The notes under the pieces were generated by a model. The model worked only from the letters and a program-made list of their open reading frames with translations, was not told the DNA's origin and ran no database searches. Shown here piece after piece: positions 24,278 to 31,941 of a stretch of DNA of 64,000 nucleotides. The translations under genes were made by a program, and so were the position numbers. The DNA is from Nocardia brasiliensis IFM 10847 (GTDB lineage Bacteria; Actinomycetota; Actinomycetes; Mycobacteriales; Mycobacteriaceae): positions 1-64,000 of the forward strand of contig NZ_BAUA01000150.1 of NCBI RefSeq assembly GCF_000710915.1, read 5' to 3'. Positions within the stretch are counted from its first letter, which is position 1, and each line of letters opens with the position of its first letter.

Positions 24278-24847
24278 TTAGCGTATGCAACAACGCAAGG
24301 CCCTTCTACCTCGTAGTGAGAGCCTCTGCTCTTGTTCGATCAAGCGCAAATTCATGTTGGCGGCCACCAGTTCAGCGCGCTGCCGAGCGTCCTGACGATT
24401 GGAGACAATCAGGTCGAAGCTATCGGTGGTCATAACAACCAGAGTGCGGTCTCCGCTCGTCAGTAGGATTCCGAACGTGTCGAGGTATGCCCCGATGCCA
24501 AACCAGGCGCTCACCGCATCGACGTGCAGCGGCAGGTCGGGAGCGTCAGTTTGGTTCTCGACAGGTATCAACTCTATCCATTCCTCGGCATTGCCCTGGT
24601 CGCGCAGCGTCAAGTCGGGCTCTGTGGCCCAACGTATGTCGCAGAGTTGCTCCGGACCGCGAACCGAGAGCCCCTCTTGGGAGTAGTGCAACGTCACATA
24701 ACCGAGATCGGTGTCGAGAACCAGCGTGCCGGTCAAGGGGATCGCACCCGCTTCCGACACGGCTGCGAGGCGCCCGATCTCAGCGACCGTTGCGCCCAAT
24801 AGTCGGTCGCTGATGGGGGTCAGTTCCACAAGACGGAATTGTTCCAC
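24278..24847 (-). CDS. Hypothetical protein
   Basis: 189 residues, acidic, family not recognised. Beta-rich centre (GTLVLDTDLGYVTLHYSQEG, CDIRWATEPDLTLRDQGN) and a later region (YLDTFGILLTSGDRTLVVMT) give an impression of a small soluble protein such as those found beside polymorphic toxins as immunity proteins, but no toxin is adjacent and this is only a resemblance. ATG at 24847. The last ~10 residues are basic and may be imprecise. Confidence 0.6.
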   Translation of the reverse strand: MEQFRLVELTPISDRLLGATVAEIGRLAAVSEAGAIPLTGTLVLDTDLGYVTLHYSQEGLSVRGPEQLCDIRWATEPDLTLRDQGNAEEWIELIPVENQTDAPDLPLHVDAVSAWFGIGAYLDTFGILLTSGDRTLVVMTTDSFDLIVSNRQDARQRAELVAANMNLRLIEQEQRLSLRGRRALRCCIR

Positions 24848-24937
24848 GCGTACTCAGTCTGCGAAATGTTCGCTCGTTTGCCTCGGTCGGTCTGAGGCAG
24901 CGAAGACGCGGAACTCGGCATGTGCGGACACAGAGAA

Positions 24938-24959
24938 GGCCCCGAGATGCTCCGGGGCC
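24938..24959 (-). terminator. Hairpin after the amidase remnant
   Basis: GGCCCC/GGGGCC arms (24938-24943 and 24954-24959) with a further GAG/CTC pairing. On the minus strand it is followed by a T-rich stretch (TTCTCTGTG), so it could end transcripts from the amidase-like fragment. Confidence 0.5.
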
Positions 24960-24967
24960 GTTGATCT

Positions 24968-25213
24968 TCAGTTGGTCGCGCTGGCTGCCGCGGCCCGCGC
25001 GGGATGCGGCATGTGAGGACATTCGTCCCGCGCAGAGTCGGCATATGTGCGGACGAACGCAGTGATTTCCGGGTCGTGCCGGTCGATCCGATCCAGTAAG
25101 GCGGCGGTGAGATCGAGGCTCGATGCCGCCTTGGCACGCAGTAGCGCGATCGTCTCGAGCACCCCGAGCGTTGGCGATGCCGACGTCATTTCTTCCTGAT
25201 ATCGAGCATTCAT
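24968..25213 (-). pseudogene. Truncated amidase (N-terminal fragment)
   Basis: 81 residues, LETIALLRAKAASSLDLTAA followed by LLDRIDRHDPEITAFVRTYA. This is the standard opening of amidase-signature hydrolases, which run to about 450-500 residues. The frame ends soon after with unrelated residues, and the Ser-Ser-Lys catalytic region is absent here and in the adjoining DNA. It is therefore a remnant, divergent from a LysR gene that may once have controlled it. Confidence 0.65.
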
Positions 25214-25269
25214 TCAGCAAACGGGTCGCGTCCAATGCTTTTGTCGACAGCGGCGATATGGTTTTGCCT

Positions 25270-26148
25270 ATGGACCTCACGCCGAGGCTGTTGGAGCAAT
25301 ACATCGCCGTTGCCGAGGAACTGCATTTCGGCCGCGCCGCCCAGCGCTTGACGATGAGCCAGCCGCCGCTGTCGCAGGCGATCGCCCGGCTCGAACGCGG
25401 ACTCGGCGTCGCGTTGCTGGATCGCAGCCACAAAAGGGTGCGGCTCACCGCGGCGGGCGCGGCCTTCGCGCGCGACGCCACCCAGATGCTCGCCGCCCAG
25501 CGAGCCGCCATCGAGCGGGCCCGGCGCATCGGCCACGGGCTCGACGGCGACCTGCGCATCGGCTCGGGAACGCTGCTGTCGTTTCGCTACTTTCCCGACC
25601 TGTTGGCCGCCGCCGCCGAGCGCCTGCCCGATCTGCGCCTGCACACCCGCCAGGACCCCTCGGCGGCGACCCTGCTCGACCTCGTCGACGCCGGTGTCCT
25701 CGACATCGCGTTCCTCATCGACCCGGTCGAGGCCCCGCCGGGTGTCGAGGTGAGCACGATCCACAGCGAATACCTGTGCGCCGCGCTCCCGCACACCCAC
25801 CCGTTGGCCGCCGCGGCTGCTCTCTCGCTGGCCGACCTGCGTGACGAACGGTTCGTGCTGCCCGACGAACAGGTCCACGAGCTCGGCCACCACATCCAAT
25901 CCGCTTGCCGTCGGGCCGGATTCACTCCCCGTGATTACGCCCGCTCCGACAATGCCATCGGTCTGCTCAGCTACATTGCCGCCGGGCTGTGCGTCAGCCT
26001 GATACCGCCTACGCCTTACCCCGGAGTGACCTACGTACCGCTGAAGGACCCGCCACCCGCCGCCGAGATCACCATCCTCGCGGCACATCGCCCCAACCCC
26101 GACCCTGCCGTCCAACAGATACTCGCCCTCGTACGCACCCCGCACTGA
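25270..26148 (+). CDS. LysR family transcriptional regulator
   Basis: 292 residues. The N-terminal winged HTH is classical (LLEQYIAVAEELHFGRAAQR then LTMSQPPLSQAIARLERGLG), with a linker helix and a two-lobed effector domain (RIGSGTLLSFRYFPDLL onward). The ATG at 25270 gives MDLTPRLLEQYI, the family start; the frame is open upstream. It is divergent from the truncated amidase, a typical regulator-target arrangement whose target is now broken. It may instead act on the downstream lipase and SDR genes, which share a promoter motif. Confidence 0.93.
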   Translation: MDLTPRLLEQYIAVAEELHFGRAAQRLTMSQPPLSQAIARLERGLGVALLDRSHKRVRLTAAGAAFARDATQMLAAQRAAIERARRIGHGLDGDLRIGSGTLLSFRYFPDLLAAAAERLPDLRLHTRQDPSAATLLDLVDAGVLDIAFLIDPVEAPPGVEVSTIHSEYLCAALPHTHPLAAAAALSLADLRDERFVLPDEQVHELGHHIQSACRRAGFTPRDYARSDNAIGLLSYIAAGLCVSLIPPTPYPGVTYVPLKDPPPAAEITILAAHRPNPDPAVQQILALVRTPH

Positions 26149-26562
26149 CCTGCCCGGCACCCCCGACTATCCGCCAAATCGACTATCCGGCGTCCGATGT
26201 TGTTCGCGGGTCCGGTTTCGGCGCGAGCCTGGCCTGGCCTCCTGCTGCCTGAGCTCACCGCGGAATTGCCTGACCAGAGATAGCGACTCAGCCCCTCGGC
26301 GGAGTTCTCGAACACTGCACACCGCCGACCCAGGCACACCGCGCAAGCGGCTCTGTCCACTGCTGCGTGGGTGATCGCCTCGCCGCCCCGTCCACCAATA
26401 TGAGAAACCATATCTCCCAGGTGGAAAACAGTATTGGACGTGACCTATTTGCTAGATGGATGCTTCAGGGGTCGGCAAGAGAATGGAGCAACCTCGTTGG
26501 ACTGTCGATGATCCTCGGTCGCCCCGCCCGGGTGATGGGGCCAATGTCGAAGGGAGAGCGAG
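26149..26562. other. Long intergenic region upstream of the lipase
   Basis: No gene seen in 414 bp. It contains a direct repeat CGACTATCCG near 26170 and 26184, an AT-rich inverted repeat ATATG-N6-CATAT near 26399, and the block at 26449-26465 that recurs before the SDR gene. The length suggests a regulated promoter. Confidence 0.5.
26449..26465 (+). promoter_or_regulatory. Promoter-like block shared with the SDR gene
   Basis: TTGCTAGATGGATGCTT, preceded by TTGGAC at 26434. A near-identical 17-mer (two differences) lies at 27933-27949 upstream of the SDR gene with TGGAC at the same distance. It is 98 bp before the lipase start. Confidence 0.5.
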
Positions 26563-27837
26563 ATGTCGGCTGCACTATCGCCACGGAAAGTGTTGGCGCG
26601 CAAGATGGGACTCGGGATCGCCGCGGTCATGCTGGGACTCACCGCAGCGGCGGTGAGTGCACCGGCCCCGGCTGGTGCCGCGCCGATGCGGCCGCAGGAG
26701 GATCCGTTCTATCAGCCGCCGCCGGGTTTCGAGGCGAGTGCACCCGGTGCGGTGCTGGCCTCGCGGCCGGTCGCGTTGAACTTCCCGGTGGCGGCCCAGG
26801 CCTGGCAGCTGCTGTACCGCACCACCGACCTCAACAACCAGCCCGACGCCACGGTCACCACGGTCATCCTGCCCGACAACGCCGCACCGGACCGGCCGCT
26901 GCTGTCGGTGCAGATGTATCACGATGCCGCAGGCGTGGATTGCTCACCGTCCTACCGGTACCAGGCCGGTGCCGTACCCGAACCCTCGGCGATGTCGCAG
27001 ATCCCGCAAATGACCGACGCGCTCGCGCGCGGCTGGGCGATGTCGGTGCCCGACTTCCAAGGCCGCTACGGGCATTTCGCCGCCGCCGCCGAACCCGGGT
27101 ACATGATCCTCGACGGTGTCCGCGCCGCCGAGCAATTCGCCCCTCTGGGGCTGTCCCCGCAAACACGGGTGGGCATGTACGGCTGGTCCGGCGGCGGGCT
27201 GGTCACCGGCTGGGCCGCCCGGCTACAACCGACCTACGCACCGGAACTGGCCATCGCCGGAGCCACCTACGCCGCCCCCGCGACCGACGCCGCCTCGGTC
27301 GTCCAAGCCAACAACGCCGGCCCGCTGTCGGGAATCCCCACCAACGCCATCGCCTCGCTGTATGGGACCTACCCCGAGTTCGCCGACATGCTTCGCCCCT
27401 ACCTCAAGCCAGGAGCCGAGGCCGTGCTCGCCCACAACCGCGGCCACTGTCTCACCGAGTCCCTGCTCGAGAACTCACACCGCGACGTGAGTGAATACCT
27501 GACCCAACCAGTCGACCAGGTCATCGCCACACCCCAGATCGCCGCCTTCCTGTCCAGGCTGTCACCGGACGACACCGCACCCCCGATCCCGATGTTCATC
27601 TACCAAGCCGACGGCGACACCGCCATCCCCCCGACCGCAACCGACGCCTACGTCGAAAAGCTCTGCGCCGCAGGAACACCCATCACCTACCAGAAACAAC
27701 GCGGCGGCGACCACATCTCCACCGGCCTGCTCGCCATCGGCCTCGCCTACGACTGGCTACAGCAACGCTTCCCCGCCAACGCACCGACACCCACCGGATG
27801 CAGCACCCAGTCGATCGACGCACCACTACCGAGGTGA
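26563..27837 (+). CDS. Secreted lipase (LIP family alpha/beta hydrolase)
   Basis: 424 residues. An N-terminal Sec signal peptide (basic MSAALSPRKVLARKM, hydrophobic core, cleavage near APAGAAPM) directs export. The body resembles actinobacterial secretory lipases: PFYQPPPGFEASAPGAVLAS, the nucleophile serine S209 in GWSGGGLV, an acidic residue in YQADGDTAIPP, and histidine in GGDHISTGLL complete a Ser-Asp-His triad. Two Cys pairs fit extracellular disulphides. It would hydrolyse acyl esters outside the cell. AGGGAGAG precedes the ATG. The SDR gene 187 bp downstream shares its upstream motif. Confidence 0.93.
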   Translation: MSAALSPRKVLARKMGLGIAAVMLGLTAAAVSAPAPAGAAPMRPQEDPFYQPPPGFEASAPGAVLASRPVALNFPVAAQAWQLLYRTTDLNNQPDATVTTVILPDNAAPDRPLLSVQMYHDAAGVDCSPSYRYQAGAVPEPSAMSQIPQMTDALARGWAMSVPDFQGRYGHFAAAAEPGYMILDGVRAAEQFAPLGLSPQTRVGMYGWSGGGLVTGWAARLQPTYAPELAIAGATYAAPATDAASVVQANNAGPLSGIPTNAIASLYGTYPEFADMLRPYLKPGAEAVLAHNRGHCLTESLLENSHRDVSEYLTQPVDQVIATPQIAAFLSRLSPDDTAPPIPMFIYQADGDTAIPPTATDAYVEKLCAAGTPITYQKQRGGDHISTGLLAIGLAYDWLQQRFPANAPTPTGCSTQSIDAPLPR

Positions 27838-27932
27838 GGCGGAACGTAGCGATCGATGCCGCCGGGAGGATCTCACCACCCGCAGCTGTCGCTCTCGACG
27901 TCGCACCCACGCGGGTGGTGGACACAAGCAGT

Positions 27933-27949
27933 TTGCTGGATAGATGCTT
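27933..27949 (+). promoter_or_regulatory. Promoter-like block upstream of the SDR gene
   Basis: TTGCTGGATAGATGCTT, 15 of 17 bases identical to the block before the lipase, with TGGAC at the same offset upstream. It lies 75 bp before the SDR start, so lipase and SDR are probably separate transcripts under one regulator or sigma factor. Confidence 0.5.
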
Positions 27950-28024
27950 GCAGTTCAGCGGCGGACAAGGCGGTCCCAGACCGCCCTTCCGCCTCCGGGA
28001 AAACCTGAGGAAAGGACGACAGAG

Positions 28025-28867
28025 ATGTCGAAGGCATCGGTTCGGGGGCGGATAGTTGCGATCACGGGCGCGGGCAGCGGGATCGGGCGTGCCACCGCGG
28101 CAGCCCTCGTCGCCGGTGGGGCTCGCGTCGCGATCGGCGACATCGACCTGGCCGCGGCGGAGAAGGCCGCCGCGGAACTGGGCTCGGCCGCGGTGGCCGT
28201 GCGGGTCGACGTGGCCGACGCCGCGTCCTTCACCGATTTCCTGCGGGCCGCCGAACAAGCCCTCGGGCCGATCGACGTCCTGGTCAACAACGCCGGGGTG
28301 ATGTGGGTCGGTCCCTTCGCCGAGGAACCCGACCAGTGGATAGAACGCCAGATCCGGGTCAACCTGATCGGCACGATCAACGGAGTCCGCAGCGCGGCGG
28401 CGAGCATGCGCCCGCGCGGCCGTGGCCAGATCGTCACCGTCGCCTCTGCCGCCTCGAAACTCGCCGCCGCCGGAGAAGCCACCTATACCGCCACCAAACA
28501 CGGCGTCTACGGCTACCTCCAGGCCGTGCGCCGTGAACTCCGCGACAGCGGAATACTTCTCAGCGTGGTGATGCCCGGCATCGTCGACACCCCGCTGGCC
28601 GCGGGCACCTCACCGACAGGTGGCGCCGCACCCCTGACCCCTGAACAGGTAGCCGACGCCATCGTCTCGGTCATCGCCCGCCCCCGGTTCGAGCTGACGA
28701 TCCCCTCCGGAATCCGCCTCGTCGAGGCCGCCCGAGCGATCTCACCACAATTCCTGCGCGACGCGCTCGACTCAGCCTTCGTACCCGACCAACTCGAAAC
28801 CGCCGATACCTCCGCCCGCGCCGCATACCAGGCCCGCAGCCTCGACACACCGCAGTCGAAGAACTGA
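28025..28867 (+). CDS. SDR family oxidoreductase
   Basis: 280 residues, classical short-chain dehydrogenase/reductase. Cofactor motif ITGAGSGIGRATAAALVAGG, DVADAAS, NNAGVMWVGPF, catalytic Ser in VTVASAASKLA and YTATK. Asp at the end of the second strand (AIGDIDL) favours NAD over NADP. A long C-terminal extension after the Rossmann core is typical of the SDRs found next to actinobacterial lipases. It may oxidise the alcohol freed by the lipase (inference). The ATG at 28025 follows GGAAAGGACG. Confidence 0.92.
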   Translation: MSKASVRGRIVAITGAGSGIGRATAAALVAGGARVAIGDIDLAAAEKAAAELGSAAVAVRVDVADAASFTDFLRAAEQALGPIDVLVNNAGVMWVGPFAEEPDQWIERQIRVNLIGTINGVRSAAASMRPRGRGQIVTVASAASKLAAAGEATYTATKHGVYGYLQAVRRELRDSGILLSVVMPGIVDTPLAAGTSPTGGAAPLTPEQVADAIVSVIARPRFELTIPSGIRLVEAARAISPQFLRDALDSAFVPDQLETADTSARAAYQARSLDTPQSKN

Positions 28868-29421
28868 CCGTTCAACGCCAACCGGCGCGACCTACAGCAT
28901 CGCCTGCGCGGGCCTCAGCAGAAGCCGACATTCGAAAGCTGTACTGGGCCAACCGATCTGAACGGACGACCCATGCCCGCACAACGGCGACAAAGACGTT
29001 CGGAGGTGCCGAGTCTCGGTGGATGCGGGTGCTCGGAGTTTCACCACGGCCGGCTGCCAGGATCGACCGGGATCGGGACTGCCGGGCCGTTGCCGAACAG
29101 AACGAATGCCTGCCGATTCGGTGCCGTCCGTCAGGATGCCGTCGAAGTGGGTGTTTCATTGACGCACGAAAATCGGCATTATGGTGCGTCGCTCAACTGG
29201 AGATGAGCTCTGCGCGTTGAACTCCGGCGGAGCTACGGCACTGTCCCGGACCAAACGCACAGCGGCAGAATAGTGTGTTCGTCTGTGGTGCCCGACACGC
29301 TTGGCTTCAGCGCTGGCTGGCCGACGGTGGGTCGGAAGGGCTAGTTCGTGACCCACCTAGGCGCCGCTCACGGTCACCGGACAATCCATTACGGGCCTGT
29401 GCGTCCGGTGCGGTGCTGCGG
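28868..29421. other. 554-bp intergenic region holding repeat copy B
   Basis: No convincing gene on either strand; open frames here have no codon bias or start signals. The only clear element is the dispersed repeat at 29174-29267. The flanking genes converge, so their terminators should lie here, but no strong hairpin is obvious. Confidence 0.6.
29174..29267 (+). repeat. Dispersed intergenic repeat, copy B (94 bp)
   Basis: Identical at every base to copy C at 34444-34537, 5.3 kb away. Left end CGGCATTATGGTGCGTCGCT, right end CGCACAGCGGCA. The flanks differ, so the unit is discrete. Confidence 0.93.
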
Positions 29422-29835
29422 TCAGGCGGTGTATTCGCCCACCAGGTCGCTGTTCTGGCGGGATGCGGCGTCGTTGACTCCGATGATGTAGCCGTCGGGA
29501 TCTGCGAAGTAGAACTCGCGGGTGCCGGTGTGATCGGTCGAGGGGCCGCGCAGGATAGTGGTGACGGCTTGGCAGGTGTCGAGCATGGCTTGGAAGTCGC
29601 GGACTTCGAGGTAGAACACGCCGGTGAAGCCGATGGGTTTACCCTCGAGTTCGGGGAGCCAGTTCTCCAATTGCGTGTTGCGGTAGAGCATTCCGCAGAA
29701 CTGGCCGTCGAACAGGAGCATGTGGATGTCCTCGGGACCGTCGGCGGTCTGGCTGTCGACGGTGAATCCGAGCTTCTCGTAGAACGCCTTGCTCACGGCG
29801 GTGTCCCGCACGCCGAGACAGGGTGCGAATGCCAT
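29422..29835 (-). CDS. Glyoxalase/VOC superfamily protein
   Basis: 137 residues with the paired beta-alpha-beta-beta-beta modules of the vicinal-oxygen-chelate fold: VRDTAVSKAFYEKLGFTVDS starts the first, GVFYLEVRDFQAMLDTC the second, and REFYFADPDGYIIGVND ends it. Members range from glyoxalase and dioxygenases to antibiotic-binding proteins; no specific role can be given. The ATG at 29835 follows GGAG; an upstream frame extension reaches into the GNAT gene. Third of a run of leftward small genes. Confidence 0.9.
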   Translation of the reverse strand: MAFAPCLGVRDTAVSKAFYEKLGFTVDSQTADGPEDIHMLLFDGQFCGMLYRNTQLENWLPELEGKPIGFTGVFYLEVRDFQAMLDTCQAVTTILRGPSTDHTGTREFYFADPDGYIIGVNDAASRQNSDLVGEYTA

Positions 29836-29872
29836 GGGGTGGCTCCTTTCTAGGCAGAGCTGTTGATGGGTG

Positions 29873-30370
29873 TCAGTTGAGGTGTTTGACCAAGATGTTG
29901 TACTCACCCGCCAGCCTATGGGGCGTCCACCCTTGTGCCTGGTAGAGCCGTTGGGCGGGTCCGTTCTCGCGATGCACGCCCAAGGCCAGGGCGCCGATTC
30001 CCGCCGACGCGGCGGTGTCCTGCAGGCGGCGCAGCAATGCGGTTCCCACCCCGTGACCGCGCGCGGTCACGGTGGTGGCGATGGTCAGTTCGGGGGTGTC
30101 CTCGTCGATGAACGCGGGTGAGGCGACCGCGCGGTCGAACAGTCGGGTCCAGGCCGCGCCGACGGGTGTGCCGTGTTCGTCCTCGGCGATGACACCCAGG
30201 TCGGTGGGCTGTCCCCAGCCCGCGATGTAGCGGTAGGAGTCGGGGGCGTCGGGCAGGTCGTCGAGGGTGAGCATATGCCCGGAGGCGTGAGCGGCTTCGA
30301 TCAACATCTCGGCCAGGAAGGCTTGGTCGTGGGATGTGCTCTTGCGCAGGGTGAATCGGGTGGTGAGCAT
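29873..30370 (-). CDS. GNAT family N-acetyltransferase
   Basis: 165 residues, GNAT fold. The acetyl-CoA pyrophosphate loop is ARGHGVGTALLRRLQ (R/Q-x-x-G-x-G/A type), preceded by the PELTIATTVT strand and followed by IGALALGVHRENGPAQRLYQ, the usual motif B. The N-terminus MLTTRFTLRKSTSHDQAFL fits the family. Substrate unknown. It ends 37 bp before the VOC gene, probably in the same transcript. The frame is open upstream, but the ATG at 30370 has the proper family length. Confidence 0.9.
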   Translation of the reverse strand: MLTTRFTLRKSTSHDQAFLAEMLIEAAHASGHMLTLDDLPDAPDSYRYIAGWGQPTDLGVIAEDEHGTPVGAAWTRLFDRAVASPAFIDEDTPELTIATTVTARGHGVGTALLRRLQDTAASAGIGALALGVHRENGPAQRLYQAQGWTPHRLAGEYNILVKHLN

Positions 30371-30453
30371 GGTGATCTTCCGGATCGGGGAGGGTCTGGT
30401 GAGTTGCTGGACAGAGGTCGAGCACTCACCGGACCGTCGCGGTGGGCCCGTGA

Positions 30454-30777
30454 TCAACGGGCGTCGAGGGGTGTAGGCCGAAGCCGTTGCCGTAGCCGTA
30501 GCCGCATGCTGTGGTGGCCGAATTCGGGGTCGTTGAGGGGCGCGTTCATGAAATCGCCGTGCCGTAGTCGCCGCGCGAGTCGGGCTTCGAGGCATCCGAT
30601 ACACAGGATGGTCTCGGGTCGTGCTCCGGCGCGGGACCAGAGGGCATCGTGCACGGTGTACCACTCGTGGGGGCCCGAGAGTGGTGCGGTCAGCATATGG
30701 CAGTCGTGGCAGGGGAATTCGTCACGATCGTGATCCCTGAAAGTGCCGGTGCCGGCCTGTGACCGGAACCGGCGCAT
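30454..30777 (-). CDS. Small zinc-ribbon-like hypothetical protein
   Basis: 107 residues. Two CxxC pairs, C23-C26 (FPCHDCHM) and C59-C62 (ILCIGCLE), form a probable structural zinc site; EWYTVHDALWSRAG lies between, and the basic C-terminus ends in HSMRLRLRQRL. This layout recurs in actinobacterial hypothetical proteins of unknown function. It lies 39 bp downstream of the bL28 gene and probably shares its transcript. Confidence 0.78.
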   Translation of the reverse strand: MRRFRSQAGTGTFRDHDRDEFPCHDCHMLTAPLSGPHEWYTVHDALWSRAGARPETILCIGCLEARLARRLRHGDFMNAPLNDPEFGHHSMRLRLRQRLRPTPLDAR

Positions 30778-30816
30778 CGCTCGGGGCCAATGCTTGGGCC
30801 GCGGTGGCCATGATGC

Positions 30817-31041
30817 CTACGCTGCCGGGCGCCGTTGCACGCTGCCCTTCTTCAGGCATGAGGTGCACACCTTCATCCGTACGGGAGTGCCGTCCTTCAC
30901 CGCGCGCACCGGTTGGAGGTTCGGGTTGAACCGGCGACTGGTGCGGCCTTTGACGTAGCGCTGTTGGGCGCGGCGTCCGGCTCGGGCGACACTATTGCCG
31001 AAGCTGGGTTTCTTGCCGCACACATCGCAGTGGGCAGACAT
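30817..31041 (-). CDS. rpmB: 50S ribosomal protein bL28, zinc-binding form
   Basis: 74 residues, a large-subunit ribosomal protein. MSAHCDVCGKKPSFGNSVAR and a C-terminal KVCTSCLKKG give four cysteines (C5, C8, C59, C62), the zinc-ribbon C+ form. Actinobacteria often carry more than one bL28, usually one C+ and one C- form used in zinc shortage. This gene stands alone, not beside bL33, uS14 or bS18 genes, so it may be a paralogue. AGGAGA precedes the ATG. No Zur-like site is evident upstream. Confidence 0.93.
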   Translation of the reverse strand: MSAHCDVCGKKPSFGNSVARAGRRAQQRYVKGRTSRRFNPNLQPVRAVKDGTPVRMKVCTSCLKKGSVQRRPAA

Positions 31042-31240
31042 GGTCTCTCCTATTCTCGAGGGTGATCACGATCGGTTCGATCAGCAAGTGCATAGTCTTG
31101 GACCCGGCATTCAGCTCGTGCGAGCCGATTTCCAGTCGGCCTGTTGCCGGGATTCGCGGTTCTACCAGCGCTGGAGCGGTATGTGGACGACTGGCGGATC
31201 GTGCGGATCGCACGTTGGTGCGTGCGCAGTGCACGCGGAC

Positions 31241-31852
31241 TCAGATCCATCCGCGTCTGGTGGCGACCGCGAGGGTTTCGATGCGGTTGCGGGTGCCGCT
31301 CTTGCGATTGATGGCCGCGAGTCGGTTGCGGATGGTTCCCGCCGAAAGATGCAGTGCCACACCGATTTCCTCCGGAGTGTGCCCGCGTGCGGCCAATCGC
31401 AGGATGTCGATGTCGCTGGCGCTGAGTGGGTTGTCGGGGGTGTGCAGGGCTTCGGCGACCACGTGTGGCTCGATCACCGTTTCCCCGTGCGCGACGCGGG
31501 ATACGATGTGGGTCAACGCATCCAGCGACGCACTGCGGCTCAGCAGCCCGTCGACCGGAACCTCGAGGGCCCGCCGGAGCAGGTCGGGCCGGTTCGGTGG
31601 GGTCACCAACACGATCCGGCAGCTCGCCACCGCCGACCGAAGCCGTTGCGCGGCCGCGATCCCGTCGAGCCCGGGCAGGTCGGTGTCCAGCACCGCGAGG
31701 GTCGGATCGGTGCGTAGCGCACACGGGGTCACCTGTGGGCCGGTACCCACCTGCGCGACCACCCGCACACCAGGGATGTCAGCCACAACCGCGGCCATGG
31801 CTTCGCGAGGCAGGCGCAGGCCGCCGGCGATCAGCACTCGAATCATGGGCAT
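31241..31852 (-). CDS. Orphan LuxR-type response regulator
   Basis: 203 residues. An N-terminal receiver domain (IRVLIAGGLRLPREAMAAVV; probable phospho-acceptor D56 in AVLDTDLPGLDG) is joined to a LuxR/NarL HTH (LSASDIDILRLAARGHTPEE then IGVALHLSAGTIRNRLAAIN). The usual acidic pocket at the start of the receiver is poorly kept (IAGGLR) and the lysine region reads GLLSRSA, so phosphorylation may be weak or absent. There is no histidine kinase nearby. The start may be M1 or M3. It resembles DesR-like regulators in arrangement. Confidence 0.88.
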   Translation of the reverse strand: MPMIRVLIAGGLRLPREAMAAVVADIPGVRVVAQVGTGPQVTPCALRTDPTLAVLDTDLPGLDGIAAAQRLRSAVASCRIVLVTPPNRPDLLRRALEVPVDGLLSRSASLDALTHIVSRVAHGETVIEPHVVAEALHTPDNPLSASDIDILRLAARGHTPEEIGVALHLSAGTIRNRLAAINRKSGTRNRIETLAVATRRGWI

Positions 31853-31899
31853 TCCATTCGCCAGGATGTCGAAGTGATTGGGAGACTGACTATCTGGTG

Positions 31900-31939
31900 C
31901 GAGGGTTCCCCGCTACGGGTCGGTAGCGGGGAACCCTCG
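31900..31939 (-). terminator. Strong hairpin terminator of the MFS gene
   Basis: A perfect 17-bp stem (CGAGGGTTCCCCGCTAC at 31900-31916 with 31923-31939) and a 6-nt loop, beginning 2 nt beyond the MFS stop codon. It separates the MFS gene from the response-regulator gene on the same strand. Confidence 0.85.
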
Positions 31940-31941
31940 GA

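Noticed and set aside
28872..29159. A 95-codon minus-strand frame beside repeat copy B
   Set aside because: Arginine/serine-rich product typical of non-coding GC-rich DNA, and no start signal.
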